A DNA stretch of 64,000 bases from Ophiosphaerella korrae (GCA_028456385.1 JALNQF010000087.1:62001-126000), one strand, 5' to 3'; positions 33,201-42,784 are shown, numbered from the stretch's first letter. Notes: generated by a model from the sequence alone, not told the origin. Numbers and translations: made by a program.

Positions 33201-33670
33201 TTAAGAGTACCGAACTTGCCTTTTTCTTCCAGGTTGATGAACACGAAATAATTAGAACTATAGTAAAAGATCTTCGGGAAGCACTAGGACCCACCTTCCG
33301 CAGATTCAGTAATGAAGCACCTGAACAACATCATTTAGATGCCTTGGTCCAACGAGGTAATAGCCAAGACCGACTCATCTGTCAAACCGCGGACGGCCAT
33401 CTAGTCAACGCTCCAAAGATGACCGAGAATGGGGATATCGTCGTCGTCTTGTTTGGCGGTTCAGTTCCATCTGTCTCGGAGAGACTGGTTACATGACCGA
33501 TGGTAACTCCGGATACGAGTTTATCAGCGAATGGTAGATAAACGGTTGACCATCTTGCTATCTGTTTGCTGATTCACTTTCATAGTTATGTTGATGGATA
33601 CATGGATGGATTGGCAATGGATGGATGCGAGGCAGGGAAGATGGAAGCGCGGACGTTTACTATTGCTCAG

Positions 33671-33993
33671 TATTTGCTTCACAGTTATATCCAGCCGAAT
33701 TTGGTTATTCAACGTAGCCAAACTCTATATCCAGCCTCCTCCCACAAAATATCCATCCCAACTGCAAAAACCACATCACTACCATGCATCACTTCCTCCC
33801 TCTCATCCCTAACCCAAGCTGAAACTGTAACCCACTACACCCTACATCCCAGTTGTAGAAGGGCTACAGCATATAGCATATATTTACTGTTCTACTCAAG
33901 ACAATCAACGTCGTTGATTATTCGCCACCTTTTTGCAGCCGCCGCCCCACACCAGCACTCCACCACCTTACCTCGTCCCCCCGCCTTTCCCCT
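33671..33993. other. Pyrimidine-rich gap between two pseudogenes
   Basis: No gene supported. The plus-strand proline-rich frames here (33933-34394) are antisense to the dehydratase pseudogene. Confidence 0.5.
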
Positions 33994-34830
33994 TCACTCA
34001 CCAGGCCCATATGCCACCAAACATGCCCCTGCCACCCCCTTCCGCCACCCCTTTACCTCCCCCGCAACCCCCGCCATCTACAGCGGGACGAAAACCAAGT
34101 ACCTATCCCGTTACCACATTTCCTCAACGAAACATATCCAAAGGGTGCAAGGAAAGAAGGAAGGAAGGGGGATACGAGCGTACGGTAGCCAAGTCAAAAA
34201 GGCAGGCGCGCAGCCCCACGTGTGCGCCGCAAGGTATGTGTAGCGCACCGCGTCGGCGAGCGACCACGCAAGCACGCACGCTACGTACGCGGTGCGCTGC
34301 GCCGAGGCAAAGCGCGGCCAGAGGTGCATGTGGATGGTGCGGGCGAGGGCCTGGATTGCCGTTGTGGGTGATGAATATTGTGGAATTGTATTGAACTGTC
34401 CTATCTGTTGGGGCAGCTGGTTATATAGGGCTGACGCTTGCACTAATCATGAATGTAAACAATCGACGTCACAATCGACGTCGCTCCTGCCTCTTCACCG
34501 CCCTCCACTGCCATCTCTGATGGGTCGGGATTGCTCCCTTCAACAGTGGGCACAGGCGACTTGATCAGGCCTTGAGCTAGTTGGCCGCAGGGCATAAATA
34601 CGGAGGGGGGGGAGAGGCGTGGGGTATGGAGAACCAGTTGTGGCGTGCAGGACGTCCAGCAGTGCAAGCGTCTGTGTGGCTTTTGTGGGGGGGAAGGTGT
34701 GGGCGAAGATGTGGGGTGGGGAGGAGCCTGGTGCGTGGCGGAGGGTGGAGAGGAGGATGGTGAGCCAGAGGGATGCGGAGAGGGCGTTGTAGATTGTTAG
34801 GTAGATTTTGGTGGGGGTTGGGGAGGACAT
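33994..34830 (-). pseudogene. 3-hydroxyacyl-CoA dehydratase (PHS1/HACD) pseudogene split by a solo LTR
   Basis: Exon 1 (34830-34635) reads MSSPTPTKIYLTIYNALSAS and TQTLALLDVLHATTG. A 64-nt intron (34571-34634) leads to LIKSPVPT. There a 177-bp solo LTR interrupts. On the other side the frame resumes exactly with AIQALARTIHMHLWPRFAS and LADAVRYTYLAAHTWG. An 81-nt intron (34103-34183) leads to YLVFVPL, a TAG (34078-34080), then MAGVAGE and VAYGPGE. The order matches the PHS1/HACD family, ER membrane enzymes that dehydrate 3-hydroxyacyl-CoA in very-long-chain fatty acid elongation. The catalytic Tyr and Glu fall in the YLVF and AGE segments. PHS1 is essential in yeast, so an intact copy elsewhere in the genome is expected; this is probably a dead paralogue. 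Confidence 0.75.
34369..34545 (-). mobile_element. Solo LTR (177 bp) with 5-bp target duplication
   Basis: The element begins TGATGAATATT and ends CCCTTCAACA on the + strand (TG...CA on either strand) and is flanked on both sides by GTGGG (34364-34368 and 34546-34550). Inside, on the minus strand, is CCCTATATAACC (TATA-like), and a 12-bp direct repeat GACGTCGATTGT occurs twice. Removing the element plus one GTGGG copy restores the dehydratase reading frame exactly. These are the marks of a solo LTR left by recombination of a small LTR retrotransposon. Confidence 0.8.
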
Positions 34831-35205
34831 GTTGGGCTGTTGGGGACGAAATGTGGTGAAGGAATAAGCTGCTGCATGGGATAGATTTTTTTATTTTTTG
34901 ATATTTTTTATTTTTTGAAGAGGGAACTAGGAATGAGCCGAGGCTGGTTTGTGGATAACTTGCTTCCCCAAGGACGCATTGTACTGACTATTTGTGCGGT
35001 TGGGCTAATACCAAGGGTGTGTGCGATGCTAGACGGGAGCAAGAAATCGTGTGTAGTTTGTAGTCAGTGCAGCCAATCAAGGACGAGCACATATTGACAT
35101 GGGACGATAAATACCTATCAGAACAGGCATGTAATACATTCGTCCCCCAACAATACATACAAAGTAAATTAAAGCCCCCCACATTACGTTCATTCATTCT
35201 TTCCC
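34831..35205. other. Intergenic region
   Basis: Upstream of the dehydratase pseudogene and 3' flank of the Pex26 gene. It includes an AT run near 34890-34917. No gene seen. Confidence 0.5.
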
Positions 35206-36495
35206 CTAAATATATGAAACCTTAACCCCCATCCCAACTGTCTGCCTCACCTTCCCCCATGCCCTCTCCACAACCCTCGCAACCCTCTCCCTCAAATCCC
35301 TCCTCCCAATCGCAAGCACAAACGCCAGCAGAAACAAAAAGGTGCGAAACAAGGCCATGGGATTCGCCGTGATCTGGCCGGCTGTATTGGTCACCAGGGC
35401 CTGCACCGCAGCGAACAAGGTCGACGCCCGGTTCGCCAGACTGGGCGGCGGCGAGGCGGGCCGTTTGGCGGGCTGCTGCTGGCGGGACGTGTGGGGGGTG
35501 GGGGTGGGGGTGGGGATAGGGTGCCTGAGGAGGTCGGAGCCGCGCGGCTGGCTTCTGTTCCCCTCGTCGCGCTTGCGGCGCTCGTCTTCGGCGGCGCGTT
35601 GCTCGAGTCTCTTGGCCTCGATTTCCTTCCGGCGGGCCTCCATCTGCTCTGCCTGCTGGAGGCGCAGCTTCTCCTCGCGGGCCTGGGTGTCGTCTTTTTC
35701 CTCTTTGAGCGAGTGCAGGGCCAGCAGGAAGGCCTCCTTGCGCTCGTCGTCGAGGACCTCGGACATGGTGATGAACTCGCGGGCGTAGTCCCACTCGTCG
35801 TTGCGCGGCAGGACGTGCAGCGTGTACAGCTCCAGCAGCTTGGTGCGGGTGGCGAGGTCGCGCGGGGTGTCGGTGCCGTTGTGCTGCGAATGGCGGCGCT
35901 GCAGGTACGAGGGGGAGGCCATGTGGGAGGAGATGTCCAGGGCGGGGTTGGCGGTGGCGGCCATGTACGCCTCGAGCCTGGCCTGGTTGAGGCGCTGCGA
36001 GGGCGAGTGGGTGAGGAGCAGGGTGGCCAGGTTCACGACGACGTCGGGGTCGACGTCGGCCTCGACGCCTGCGTAGCCGTCGCGCACCACATGGTCCCAG
36101 ACGCTGCCGTCGCGGCACTTGGACACGAGCTGCTTCCAGCGGGCGCTGCCAAAGGCGTGCTTGCCCTCCTCGGCGCCCAGCTCGACGACGGCGTTGAGGA
36201 AGGTCAGGTAGAAGCTCCAGACCTTGATGCGCGTGCCCCGGGACGCCGTGGCCACGGGGGCATGGCCGACGAGGCCTTCGCCGTCGGGCGCGGGGCCATT
36301 GGCGTCGTCGAGGGCGGCCGGGGTGATGATGGGCTCGATGGTGGACAGGGCCTCGGGCAGGCGGCGCGTCAGGAACAGCTGGGCCGCCTGGCGGTAGGCT
36401 TTGGCGATCCGCGAGGACTGCTGGCGGGAGGCCGAGAGCGACGAAATGGACGAGGAGAGGTAGCGCGAGCTGTTGAGGTCCTCGTAGGCCGCCAT
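35206..36495 (-). CDS. PEX26: Peroxin 26-like protein (tail-anchored)
   Basis: Single exon, 429 residues. It starts MAAYEDLNSSRYLSSSISSL, then RIAKAYRQAAQLFLTRRLPEAL. Conserved-looking blocks are IKVWSFYLTFLNAVVELG, DVVVNLATLLLTHSPSQ, and LATRTKLLELYTLHVLPR with NDEWDYAREFI. A charged Glu/Arg coiled-coil-like region (about 270-320) precedes a proline-rich linker, one membrane segment (about 381-397, ALFRTFLFLLAFVLAIG) and a basic tail. This is the layout of fungal Pex26, which anchors the Pex1-Pex6 AAA complex on the peroxisome so that the import receptor Pex5 can be recycled. The assignment rests on remembered family features. It shares a 463-bp divergent promoter with the nuclease gene at 36959. 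Confidence 0.75.
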   Translation of the reverse strand: MAAYEDLNSSRYLSSSISSLSASRQQSSRIAKAYRQAAQLFLTRRLPEALSTIEPIITPAALDDANGPAPDGEGLVGHAPVATASRGTRIKVWSFYLTFLNAVVELGAEEGKHAFGSARWKQLVSKCRDGSVWDHVVRDGYAGVEADVDPDVVVNLATLLLTHSPSQRLNQARLEAYMAATANPALDISSHMASPSYLQRRHSQHNGTDTPRDLATRTKLLELYTLHVLPRNDEWDYAREFITMSEVLDDERKEAFLLALHSLKEEKDDTQAREEKLRLQQAEQMEARRKEIEAKRLEQRAAEDERRKRDEGNRSQPRGSDLLRHPIPTPTPTPHTSRQQQPAKRPASPPPSLANRASTLFAAVQALVTNTAGQITANPMALFRTFLFLLAFVLAIGRRDLRERVARVVERAWGKVRQTVGMGVKVSYI

Positions 36496-36958
36496 GCTTG
36501 TTCGTGGTTCACGGCAACGGCTCTATGCAGCGTGGGCGGCGGGCGAGCTCATTGCGGTGAGTCGGTGAGAGCAGACGGCGTTGCAGGCGTCGTGTCGGTC
36601 GGTGTGTTGACAGCATTGGGAACCTCGGCTTGCACGGCCGCCTGTCACGACACGAGCCCTTGGCGCATCGTGACAGCCGAACACCAACACCATGGCTGGA
36701 CGCCGGCCCTGGCCTCGCACCAAACGCGCTGCCTCGCACCGTGGCCCGGCTTGTGCAAGGGCGCGCAGCCGTCAGCCGTGTTTGCTCGACGCCCCTTCGC
36801 CGTGCTGGGCGGTCGCGAACTAGGCAAACAGGCTGCACACTCACCAGCGCAGATAATGGGCCGCTTGATCTTGACTGACCGGCCTCATGACATGACTGGC
36901 ACCAGCCCACGCCCACTGACCACACCACCCGCTAGCCACGCTCCTGCACGTCGCCAGC
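36496..36958. promoter_or_regulatory. Divergent promoter between Pex26-like and CAF1-type genes
   Basis: 463 bp between two ATGs facing away from each other (36495 minus, 36959 plus). It is GC-rich, with no obvious TATA box, as expected of housekeeping genes. Confidence 0.5.
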
Positions 36959-38629
36959 ATGGACGTCGATGCAGACTCGTTCCCGCTGCATCTGCTGGGC
37001 CTCTTCATCAACATCGCCGACGCCGACTTTGTCTCCTTTGACCTGGAGCTCTCTGGCATTCCCTCGCGCCTGCCCAACCGACAGCCCTCCAAGGGTGGCG
37101 GCAGACCGACGCTCGAGGAACGCTATGCAGAAACCAAGGAAGCCGCCGACCGTTATCACATCTTGCAGGTGGGCATCACGTGCGCCCGGTTTGACTACAT
37201 CGCCAACAGGTATGTGCTGCGGCCCTACAACATCGGCCTGAGCCCTCTGCTGGACGAGCGTCTGGATGTCGAGCGTGAGTTCAGCATGCAGAGCGGTGCG
37301 CTAAGCTTCCTCCTGGGCTGTGGCTTTGACTTGGCCAAATCCTTCACCCATGGCGTGCAGTACCTCTCGCGCGAGGAGGCAGCACGTGCAAAACAGGCCA
37401 CCAAGGACCGACTCGACAACTTGAACCAGCCAGCCGACCTGCAGTTGAAAGAGGAGGATGTCCAGTCACTAGACTTTATGCGCCGTGTCCGCGAAGCCAT
37501 CACCGAATGGATGCCCACGGAGCTCAAATCGCTCACAGTCACCACCCACACGGGCCAGCCAAACCAGCCCTTCATCCCCGCCATATCGCGCTTCGAAAAG
37601 CGCCTGGTCCACCAACTCGTGCGCGCCGAATTCCCCTCGCTCGTCTCCATCGGCCGCACCGACAGCATCTCCATCATCGCCTACGACGCCCTCCGCGAGG
37701 CCGAAAACACCCGCCGCATCATGAAGCGCGTCTCCGCCCAAATCGCCCGCCAATCCGGATTCCGCTGGGTCTTCGAAGCGCTCGTCAAAGGCGACGTGCA
37801 CAAAGTCGACCCCGCCGACATGATCCAAAAAGTGCACTCGGCCGCGCTCGCTGGGCCCATCGCAGACATGCGCGCGCAGTGCGACCGCGCCACCGAGCGC
37901 CTGCGCACACACCAGCCTGTCCTCGTCGGCCACAACCTCTTCACCGACATCGTGTATCTGTACCGCGCCTTCGTCGGAACGCTGCCGGACGACCTCGCCT
38001 CGTTCACCGCGGCTGTCCATGCCCTGTTTCCGCGCATCATCGACACCAAGTTTCTGGCCACCCACGCCGAGGGCGACCTGCATGCCTCACCGTCCCTGCA
38101 GGAAATCGCGAAGCGCCTGGAAAAACAGGACTTGCCTGCCATCCAAGTTCATCCCGACCACGACGTGTACGCCGGTACGGAGAAGTACCACGAGGCCGGG
38201 TACGACGCGTTGCTCACTGCGACTATTGCGCTGCGGCTTGGCGCCAGTTTGGGCGCTGACATGGCACCTGAAACCACCCCGGAGAAAAATGTGAAGAAAG
38301 AGAAACCCCAGCACAAAGTCACCAACATGCCCAAACTGTCGACGAATCCTTTCGCCGTCCTGCAAGATCTGTCCCTTTCCTCATCCGATGAGGAGGATGA
38401 GGATGTGGTAGAATGGCAAACGGGCTTCACCAAGATCGAGCAGCAGTGGCGCGCGAAAATGGAGATGATTCCTAGCTTTGAGAACCCGTTTTGGGAGCGG
38501 TTTGGGAACCGGGTCAGGGTGTTTGGCACGGTGGAGGGGCTTTGGGAGGTCGGTAAGTGGGAAGGGTCTGCGAAGGGGGGGGAGGATTGGCGTGGGGACG
38601 AGGGGGAGGGGGAGTGGGAGTGGGAGTAG
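36959..38629 (+). CDS. CAF1-family (PARN-like) DEDDh ribonuclease
   Basis: Single exon, 556 residues from ATG 36959. The exonuclease fold has all acidic sites: SFDLELSG (Asp28, Glu30), VGHNLFTDIVYLYRAF (Asp330) and YHEAGYDALLTATI (His411, Asp416), with the intact DEDDh pattern. A long insertion lies between the first two motifs, as in PARN. FDLAKSFTHGVQYLSREEA and LVHQLVRAEFPSL match the central region of PARN-like proteins. The acidic tail (SSSDEEDEDVVEWQ) is probably disordered. The family trims 3' poly(A) or oligo(A) tails of mRNA and small non-coding RNAs. Whether this is true PARN or the fungal relative Triman cannot be settled by eye. Confidence 0.82.
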   Translation: MDVDADSFPLHLLGLFINIADADFVSFDLELSGIPSRLPNRQPSKGGGRPTLEERYAETKEAADRYHILQVGITCARFDYIANRYVLRPYNIGLSPLLDERLDVEREFSMQSGALSFLLGCGFDLAKSFTHGVQYLSREEAARAKQATKDRLDNLNQPADLQLKEEDVQSLDFMRRVREAITEWMPTELKSLTVTTHTGQPNQPFIPAISRFEKRLVHQLVRAEFPSLVSIGRTDSISIIAYDALREAENTRRIMKRVSAQIARQSGFRWVFEALVKGDVHKVDPADMIQKVHSAALAGPIADMRAQCDRATERLRTHQPVLVGHNLFTDIVYLYRAFVGTLPDDLASFTAAVHALFPRIIDTKFLATHAEGDLHASPSLQEIAKRLEKQDLPAIQVHPDHDVYAGTEKYHEAGYDALLTATIALRLGASLGADMAPETTPEKNVKKEKPQHKVTNMPKLSTNPFAVLQDLSLSSSDEEDEDVVEWQTGFTKIEQQWRAKMEMIPSFENPFWERFGNRVRVFGTVEGLWEVGKWEGSAKGGEDWRGDEGEGEWEWE

Positions 38630-38654
38630 GGTAGGTAAATGTGGATGTGTTTGT

Positions 38655-38672
38655 GGGGGGGGGGGGGGGGGG
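38655..38672. repeat. 18-base G homopolymer
   Basis: Eighteen consecutive G about 25 bp past the nuclease stop codon. It is a possible assembly or polymerase trouble spot. Confidence 0.9.
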
Positions 38673-39052
38673 ACGAGCGCGCAACGTCTTATTTTTCCCG
38701 TCAAACGAGACAAAGCTTGGCGGAAGGTGAGGGTAGTGAGGTGTGTGTGTGGCGCGTTGCCTCCTCTGGTAAGAGATAGGTGGTTGTCGAGGTGGTTGTC
38801 GAGATGGCTCCAAAGGTTGGCAAGACACGCAATATCAAGGAATGACGGTATGACCCTCTGTCCCATTCACACTTGTCTTCGCTTTTCATTTAGTTTCTTG
38901 GCCCAGCTGCAACAGCTGATAACAATTTAGACACAATTGATTGATGGCAGGGGCCAGCCAATTCTAGGTTTTGAACGATTAGAACTATTACGATTTCAAG
39001 ATAAGGCCTGCCCTTTCAGAACAGGCGAACGAATTCACGAAAGGCCGTCTGA

Positions 39053-39118
39053 CGGAGTGAGTTGGGCTCAATGGAACTAGTCTCGATCCACACTAGTTCG
39101 TTCACTAATCTCACTCCG
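39053..39118. repeat. Nested inverted repeat (cruciform-prone)
   Basis: Outer arms CGGAGTGAG (39053-39061) and CTCACTCCG (39110-39118) enclose inner arms GAACTAGT (39074-39081) and ACTAGTTC (39092-39099). Both pairs are perfect and share a centre. Confidence 0.75.
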
Positions 39119-39318
39119 CCGCCAAGACATACTTCAATGGCGGCGCACCTGCAGCGGAGTGAATGCTATCCGTCGGAGCGTAAATGCGAGACATACGATG
39201 AGAAGAAAGTAATCACGGCAAAGCAACAATGCAACATACACCAAGCCAGGACACACGATTGGCTTCACAAGAAGTGAAGGATGGCGGCAACGACATCACG
39301 TCTCGAGCCCACGCCGTG

Positions 39319-39325
39319 TATAAAA
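39319..39325 (+). promoter_or_regulatory. TATA box of the NmrA-like gene
   Basis: TATAAAA, 52 bp upstream of the ATG at 39378. Confidence 0.55.
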
Positions 39326-39377
39326 TCCAGGCCAAAACCCCAAGCTAACCCACATACACATCTTTCTCCCTTCCAAC

Positions 39378-40523
39378 ATGCAAATGGCCCCCAAACGTAT
39401 CACTGTTTTCGCCGCAACAGGCGCCCAAGCCTCCTCCGTCCTCCTCTCCCTCGCCCGCAACACTACCACCCCCTTCACCCTACGTGCCACATCCCGCACC
39501 CCCACCTCCCCCTCTGCTCTCGCCCTCACCTCCGCGATCCCGGCCCTTGATCTCGTCCAAGCCGATGCATGGGACACCGCATCGCTACTCGCCGCGTTCG
39601 CAGGGTCCTGGGCTGTGTACGTCAACACGCCCTCCGACGCCCCAGAATTAGACGGCGAGGAAAAGACAGAAGTCACCATGGGAACGCGCATCGTAGACGC
39701 TGCGGTCGAGGCTGGCGTCAAAGTACTGGTGTACAGCGGCTTCCCCAGTGCACGCGAACTAACAGCAGGCAAAGTCCCCGTCGCCGCCTTCGACGGTACG
39801 TACATACATCTCCCCCCCCACCCCCCACCCCCTTTCTACCCCCACCCTTTCCAACCCTCCCCCCACAGACAAGCACGCCATCAGCACATACGCCAAATCC
39901 ACCGGCGCCTTTGACGCCGTGGTCCTCGCAGCCCCAGGCTGGTACACGGAAAACTTCCTCGACCGCACCCTCGCCCCCGTCTTCGGCGGCTTTCCCTTTT
40001 TCCCACAGCACGACGACGACGGAGACGTGCTGGTGTTGCGCACCCCCCGCTGGGGCGGCGCCGAGCGCGTGCCCTTTATAGGCGTTGCGGCCGACTATGG
40101 CGATATCGTGCACGGCATCTTACTCGCGCCGGAGGAGCACAATGGGAAACTCGTGCAGTGCGTTAGCGAAGTGGCGTCGCTTGAGGGCGTTGTTCGCGCG
40201 TTTGAAAAAGGCATGTGTCTGCAACTGCGACTAGTCAACGACTTAGCCTAACTGTTGTGGCAGCGACGGGCCGCAAGGCAAGATTCGACGAGGTACCTTG
40301 CTGGCGAGATTTCGAAACATATGGGGTTCCGGCGTTGGAGACGGTCAAAGGCATGTTTGGGTTTTGTCAGGAGACTGGGGGGAGGTATTTTGGGGTGGAG
40401 ACGGAGGTGGAGACGGCGATGGGGTTGAAGGGGAGGGCAGTCGAGGCGTGTGGGGGGAAAGGGGAGGATGTGGAGTTGGTGAGTCTTGAGGCGTTTTTTC
40501 GGAGGGAGTTTGGTGGGGAGTAG
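39378..40523 (+). CDS. NmrA-like NAD(P)-binding protein
   Basis: Three exons (39378-39795, 39869-40210, 40264-40523), 339 residues. It starts MQMAPKRITVFAATGAQASS with a Rossmann loop (GATGxQG-type, here AATGAQA), and later VDAAVEAGVKVLVYSGFPSA. Exon 2 has FDAVVLAAPGWYTENF, and PFIGVAADYGDIVHGILL matches the NmrA 'DIG' region. Exon 3 reads TGRKARFDEVPC. Intron 1 is GTACGT...CCACAG (73 nt). Intron 2 begins GCATGT and ends GGCAG: a GC-AG intron that joins FEK to ATGRK perfectly, whereas no GT donor would. Family members sense NAD(P) redox state in transcriptional control or act as isoflavone-reductase-like enzymes. Confidence 0.85.
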
Positions 40524-40923
40524 GAGGTGTTTTGTATGAGATTGTGTTGTGGCTGGCTGTGTGTTGTTTTTGCTTGTATTGTAGATCATTGGAATTATGG
40601 CGAGATGGCTTCTTAGTATTCTATATATGCGGTTTTTGGAGATGTCTTTTAGAATGCCACTTTTGCTATTATGGGTTCAGGTTTACTCTTAACCTGAGTT
40701 CTAGGTATGTATAATTAGCATACTAGATCCTCCCTCTTACTTGCTTAAAATACTAGACATCTCGGCAACGTTAAATACCGGTTATCCCTTATGGCCAGTT
40801 CCTCACATCCGTCACTGCTCGTCAGTATGCATTCCAGCTATGCATTCCCACATGGTTACACACTGGACAACCCTTCTAAATTAAACTCGCAACCTGGCTC
40901 TATCATCAACGCAACAAACAACC
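40524..40923. other. Intergenic region
   Basis: 400 bp, AT-rich in its middle. No gene seen. Confidence 0.5.
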
Positions 40924-41869
40924 ATGGCTTCTTTTTACCACACTCTTCTTGCTTCATTAATTGTCAGTGTTGCATCTGCACCTCAATTTCCACACACCTC
41001 CAACTTCAACGCCCATATCGAAGCCCGCTCCTCCAATGAAGCGTCCGCTTTCCTCCAAACTATTTTTATCCCATGGGCGACCCCCCTCTCTCGCTCGCCC
41101 AACTACACCTTCAGCATCCGCGGCAGCATATCTCGCCGGCCATTTACCTTCCCCATCGACACCAGCACCACTGGCGTCCTAATCGGCTACCCCCTCCTCC
41201 CTAACCCCAAGCTCACCCACCAAAACCCAGAGGGCTGGCAACTCCTCCCTATCAGCGAGACCCTGTTCATCGGCCGCTCCATCAACGCCAACATCACGTT
41301 CCCCAGCCCCGTTCGCGGCGAAGACGCACAAACCAAAGCGCCCATCCTCGTCGTCACTAAAGCCGTCCGCTACCCGGGCTACGACGTGACCATCAACAAG
41401 GGCATCTATCCCCCAGACAAAATCGACGAGGACTCCAAACCAAATCTTAATATCGTGATGAGCATGGGCATCGGCTTCAGCCGCACCAGCAACTACACTG
41501 CATCCCCCTCCAGCACCCCGCACCCAACGCCCTCATCAATATCGTGAGCCCAGCAAAATACCCAAAGCTCTCCATGCCGCAAGACTACACGCTGGGCACC
41601 CTCGGCCCGCTAGGCCGCGACCAAGACCGCGCCATGCGGCTCGACCTCGCAAAACACCTCGACGGCGACGACGACGACACAGATCCCCGCCGCTCCTAGA
41701 CCACATACCTCGCGTCTCCTTCACCTACAATTCCACGCGATCCACCGTCCAGGCTGACGCCCCGCTCGATACGCGCGCCACCCGACTGGTCATCAAATCG
41801 AGCCGCGCCGCGCCGCGCCGCCGCCCAACATCCCCAGCAGCACGGAGATGGAGCCTGCGCACCACGTGA
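40924..41869 (+). pseudogene. Secreted protein pseudogene, weakly aspartic-protease-like
   Basis: It begins MASFYHTLLASLIVSVASAP, a clean signal peptide. Then come NYTFSIRGSISRRPFTFPID and TSTTGVLIG; the FPIDTSTTG motif recalls the D-T-G site of pepsin-like proteases but Gly is replaced by Ser. N-glycosylation sites are present (NYT, NIT). After NYTASPSS the frame ends (stop at 41547), while a neighbouring frame carries on with NALINIVSPAKYPKLSMPQD and LGPLGRDQDRAMRLDLAKHL, and a further shift leads to IPRVSFTYNSTRSTVQAD. Two frameshifts indicate a decayed 3' half, unless assembly errors are responsible. Function unknown. Confidence 0.6.
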
Positions 41870-42784
41870 CGCCCGGGGAGGGGCATTTTCATCGCTTGCT
41901 AGCTCTTGTTATTGCTCTGGGAGAGTCGGTACCTTCCTGATTAGGTAGGTCAATTTAAGTATCGATGGTAGCAAATTTTCGAGGGTGATTGTGTGGGCGT
42001 GGTGAACGTTTGGGACGAGAGAATAGACTGGAAAATTTTGGTCCTGATAATTCCAATCACGGCTCTGAGAAGGTTGGCATGTTCCAAATCAGGCAGATTG
42101 TTTTATGTGTTGATTTCCGCAAGTCTAGGCCTGAGTAGACGATCAGGTAAGTATTTGAGAAGTAGCCCGTATAATGATATTGGGAATCAGTGAGACACTA
42201 TTATGGTTCGAAGGACGCTACCAAATGGGGTTTGACTATGGGATAGTGGAGGGATGAATGTATAATCACGTGATACGCGCAGGGCATCCCATATACTAGC
42301 GGAGTGCGTCCATGCCTAATTTTACCAGGAAGACACTACATAGAATATACAAATGGCTCTATCTCGAGTGTCAATCGTTTCTAAGCTCAGAAATAGTGTC
42401 CTGTGCAATGTTATTTCCCTAGGTACTTGGAACGCACTCGTGAATGGCATAAATGTTGCGGAAGGGCTTCAACAAGTTTAGGACTACTTCCGATAGCGCT
42501 AACCATCCATCTCAGAGTTTTGGTACCTGCCTAAATAGGAAACCATTCTGAATGCTGTGGATCGCTGTGAATGAGTGTGAAGGTTCATATCACGTGCCGA
42601 CGCGTTGTGGGCGGACTCGACGCGATTAGCCCAAAAGCGGGGTTAGTCGGGGTCCACCAAGCACATCGTCAATCCATGGCTATTGGTGAGGCCTTGCAAA
42701 TGAATCAATGGTTATTTGATTACTTCATATCTGCAATTTAAGTACACATTTGCCTGATCCTCCTTATAGGATCTTGATATGCAA
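41870..42784. other. Gene-free region
   Basis: About 900 bp without a supported gene. The 66-codon frame at 41993-42193 has no motif. Confidence 0.5.

Larger units (their letters stand above)
27576..33670 (+). pseudogene. NLR-type pseudogene: HeLo-like - NACHT - HET fusion
   Basis: Remnants run in order. (1) SGLESAAVIIGITDVSVRSI, a HeLo-like N-terminus; its expected ATG is ATA at 27576, with stops at 27690 and 27699. (2) A transposon at 27982-29799. (3) A frame at 29894-30244 with a HET-s-like motif candidate. (4) RRDKGEAAKDCGSWLIS and TWLTSAHNGLWL, the usual linker before NACHT. (5) VGCGKSILSQ (Walker A, about 30506-30535). (6) IQHHANGPLHIIPITFAFNE. (7) TLVIDTLDKIP (Walker B) and LSDEAKQELVRQVAGKAAG. 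(8) A frame from 31227 with LEELLQNLPDQLYQLYDQIL and HFSVDEYL (winged-helix). The same frame runs into (9) LPYTTLEPSCFRLVILHPS, YRFLSYV-TGA-GEG and FFID-TGA-ICIDSEN, the HET domain, and to 32945. (10) After a frame change come GSWIPRW, VVVLFGG and YVDGYMDG (HET C-terminus). It is dead by many lesions. Confidence 0.8.
38630..39377. other. Intergenic region with poly-G tract and nested inverted repeat
   Basis: No supported gene. The low-complexity frames near 38478-38930 come from G-rich and C-rich sequence. Contains the two repeats listed separately and the NmrA-like gene promoter. Confidence 0.5.

Noticed and set aside
33933..34394. Proline-rich 153-codon plus-strand frame
   Set aside because: Antisense to the dehydratase pseudogene; composition explained by its C-rich complement.
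35342..37041. Long plus-strand frames (up to 516 codons) opposite the Pex26 gene
   Set aside because: GC-rich antisense shadow; the minus-strand frame has recognisable conserved blocks and a tail anchor.
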